Source of the DNA: Actinomycetes bacterium
GTDB lineage: Bacteria > Actinomycetota > Acidimicrobiia > Acidimicrobiales > RAAP-2
NCBI GenBank assembly: GCA_021807965.1
Contig: JAKBCI010000064.1
Location: 1 to 8,155 of the forward strand
Reading direction: 5' to 3'
Length of the DNA: 8,155 nucleotides
Numbering within the stretch: the first letter of the stretch is position 1; each line of letters opens with the position of its first letter. Positions 7,469 to 8,155 of the stretch are shown here, piece by piece. Under the pieces are notes generated by a model. That model ran no database searches, had not been told where the DNA came from, and saw nothing but the letters and a program-made list of their open reading frames with translations. The position numbers were made by a program, and so were the translations under genes.

Positions 7469-7475
7469 CCCCCCC
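7469..7475 (-). promoter_or_regulatory. G7 Shine-Dalgarno tract of the permease gene
   Basis: On the minus strand the sequence GAGGGGGGGATAC precedes ATG 7464. The run of seven G residues ends 4 nt before the start codon and takes the place of a standard GGAGG. It fixes the start at 7464. Confidence 0.7.
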
Positions 7476-7528
7476 TCGAGCGTCCGGCTGCGGCTTTCGT
7501 AGACGACAGCGGACGACGTGTGGCTTTA

Positions 7529-7557
7529 AACATATAACATCAGGGTTTAGTGTGCAA
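7529..7557 (-). promoter_or_regulatory. Sigma70-like promoter of the permease gene
   Basis: Reading the minus strand, TTGCAC (7557-7552) is followed after 17 nt by TATGTT (7534-7529), a good match to the -35/-10 consensus with optimal spacing in a locally AT-rich patch. Transcription would begin near 7522, giving a leader of about 58 nt before ATG 7464. The leader contains GACGAC direct repeats (7503-7508 and 7512-7517 on the + strand) that could belong to a regulator site, though I recognise no defined operator. Confidence 0.6.
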
Positions 7558-7977
7558 GCGTACGGCGTTGGAATCAGAACGGCCGTCGAGCATCGCATAC
7601 CAAGGTGCGCGGCGTCGCTCAAGGGGCCAGTGGATTGGGGTCGCTTCACCAGTGTTGCGTCTGCCCGGAGGCGACTACGTCCATCGTGTCCCGCCTGACG
7701 TTGAACGTACTGAAACGGCTCTCTGCAACGCATATGACCCGATCAAAGACTTGGCTGATTTGGGCGGTCCTGACCCGGAAACCAGTCTCGCATTCCTCGA
7801 GTGATTCCATCGTTTGCCGTTCAGTGGTAGCGCACAAAGGGGGGTCAGTCATCGGGCCCTTTCAGAAGCGAAATGGGAAGCGGACATTGGCGAATACCGT
7901 TTTCTCGCACTTCGGGGCATTCCCGCCGTACGGAGACTCCGGTTTTAGCGCCTCGTCAATCCTGCGGTCCACGTGTT

Positions 7978-7991
7978 CGTTCGCGTGAACG
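7978..7991. repeat. Short inverted repeat (5-bp arms)
   Basis: CGTTC (7978-7982) and GAACG (7987-7991) flank a 4-nt GCGT spacer. It is the first and weakest of three adjacent hairpins and shares the GTTCGTTC word with the next one. Confidence 0.5.
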
Positions 7992-8002
7992 CGTTTATCG
8001 AT

Positions 8003-8033
8003 GTTCGTTCACCGAGCACCTCGGTGGACGAAC
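8003..8033. repeat. Long near-perfect hairpin (14-bp stem, 3-nt loop)
   Basis: GTTCGTTCACCGAG (8003-8016) pairs with CTCGGTGGACGAAC (8020-8033) around the loop CAC; thirteen pairs are Watson-Crick and one is G-U in the + strand transcript. Neither flank has a T run, so it is not a classical intrinsic terminator, although a terminator for a gene beyond the window or a structured RNA element would fit. No coding frame explains it. Confidence 0.8.
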
Positions 8034-8035
8034 GC

Positions 8036-8056
8036 TCACTCAAGACGTATGAGTGA
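8036..8056. repeat. Perfect 7-bp inverted repeat
   Basis: TCACTCA (8036-8042) and TGAGTGA (8050-8056) flank a 7-nt spacer. The arms start two bases after the long hairpin ends. It could be another stem of the same RNA or an operator-like dyad for a dimeric regulator. Confidence 0.65.
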
Positions 8057-8155
8057 CACGAGCCATGAAACACATAATGTCCGCCAACACACGGATGACT
8101 CGGGGACCCCCTCCACATCGCGGCCGTGCTCTGATCCCTAACTCTCAGGTCCGCG

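Larger units (their letters stand above)
7558..8155. other. Intergenic stretch without a convincing gene
   Basis: About 600 nt upstream of the permease carry no reading frame with a recognisable domain. The longest are a 127-codon + frame (7605-7988), an 84-codon + frame (7550-7804) and a 68-codon - frame (7852-7646). All have weak third-position GC bias, no good Shine-Dalgarno sequence and no family resemblance I can name. The stretch is visibly less GC-rich than the genes. I found no tRNA-like cloverleaf. Its right part holds a cluster of hairpins listed separately. It could contain decayed gene remnants, a small RNA, or the leader or trailer of a gene beyond the window edge. Confidence 0.6.

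Noticed and set aside
7840..7895. GGGGTCAGTC...TTTCAGAAG as a Tn3-type terminal inverted repeat
   Set aside because: Only the GGGGTC start is suggestive; the inner TAAG-type end, a partner repeat and any transposase are missing.
7978..8056. Integron attC site
   Set aside because: The hairpin arms do not carry the GTTRRRY/RYYYAAC core sites and no integrase or cassette gene is visible.

Overview
This 8.2 kb window is high-GC bacterial DNA. The even mix of GTC/CTC/GAC/GAG codons, strong Shine-Dalgarno sequences and the particular gene families suggest an actinomycete-type organism, possibly a deep-branching class such as Acidimicrobiia. That assignment is an inference from style and gene content; no marker gene is present.

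Layout. Positions 1-5780 hold five tightly packed genes on the + strand that look like one operon: (1) the 3' part of a membrane-anchored HdrD-like iron-sulfur oxidoreductase with a NarI-like cytochrome b segment; (2) a cNMP-binding/CBS/DUF294 putative nucleotidyltransferase; (3) a DEDDh-type 3'-5' exonuclease; (4) a GntR/FadR-type regulator with an FCD ligand domain; (5) a small soluble Cache/PDC sensor-like protein. The gaps are 31, 4, 22 and -4 nt. A 139-nt convergent intergenic follows, with a GC-rich hairpin and a 14-nt tandem repeat. Next, on the - strand (7464-5920), is a 12-TM APC-superfamily permease with its own sigma70-like promoter. The last ~600 nt (7558-8155) hold no convincing gene but contain a cluster of three hairpins at 7978-8056.

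How the genes may work together. The DUF294 protein plus DEDDh exonuclease is a pair I know as neighbours, often close to acetate/solute symporter genes; its function is not established. Here it sits between a respiratory-type Fe-S oxidoreductase and a metabolite-responsive FCD regulator that overlaps a soluble Cache protein. A facing permease of the amino acid/choline/polyamine type lies alongside. The simplest reading is a locus for uptake and oxidation of a small organic or amino compound, with the FCD protein (and perhaps the Cache protein) sensing it and the DUF294/exonuclease pair adding post-transcriptional or nucleotide-linked control. This is inference; the substrate cannot be named from the sequence.

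The most notable points are the DUF294-exonuclease pair inside a redox/sensor operon, the membrane- and output-free Cache protein co-translated with the FCD regulator, the Cys-to-His change in one CCG cluster site, the three-unit repeat that places TAA in all three frames at the end of the permease, and the hairpin cluster in the terminal non-coding region.
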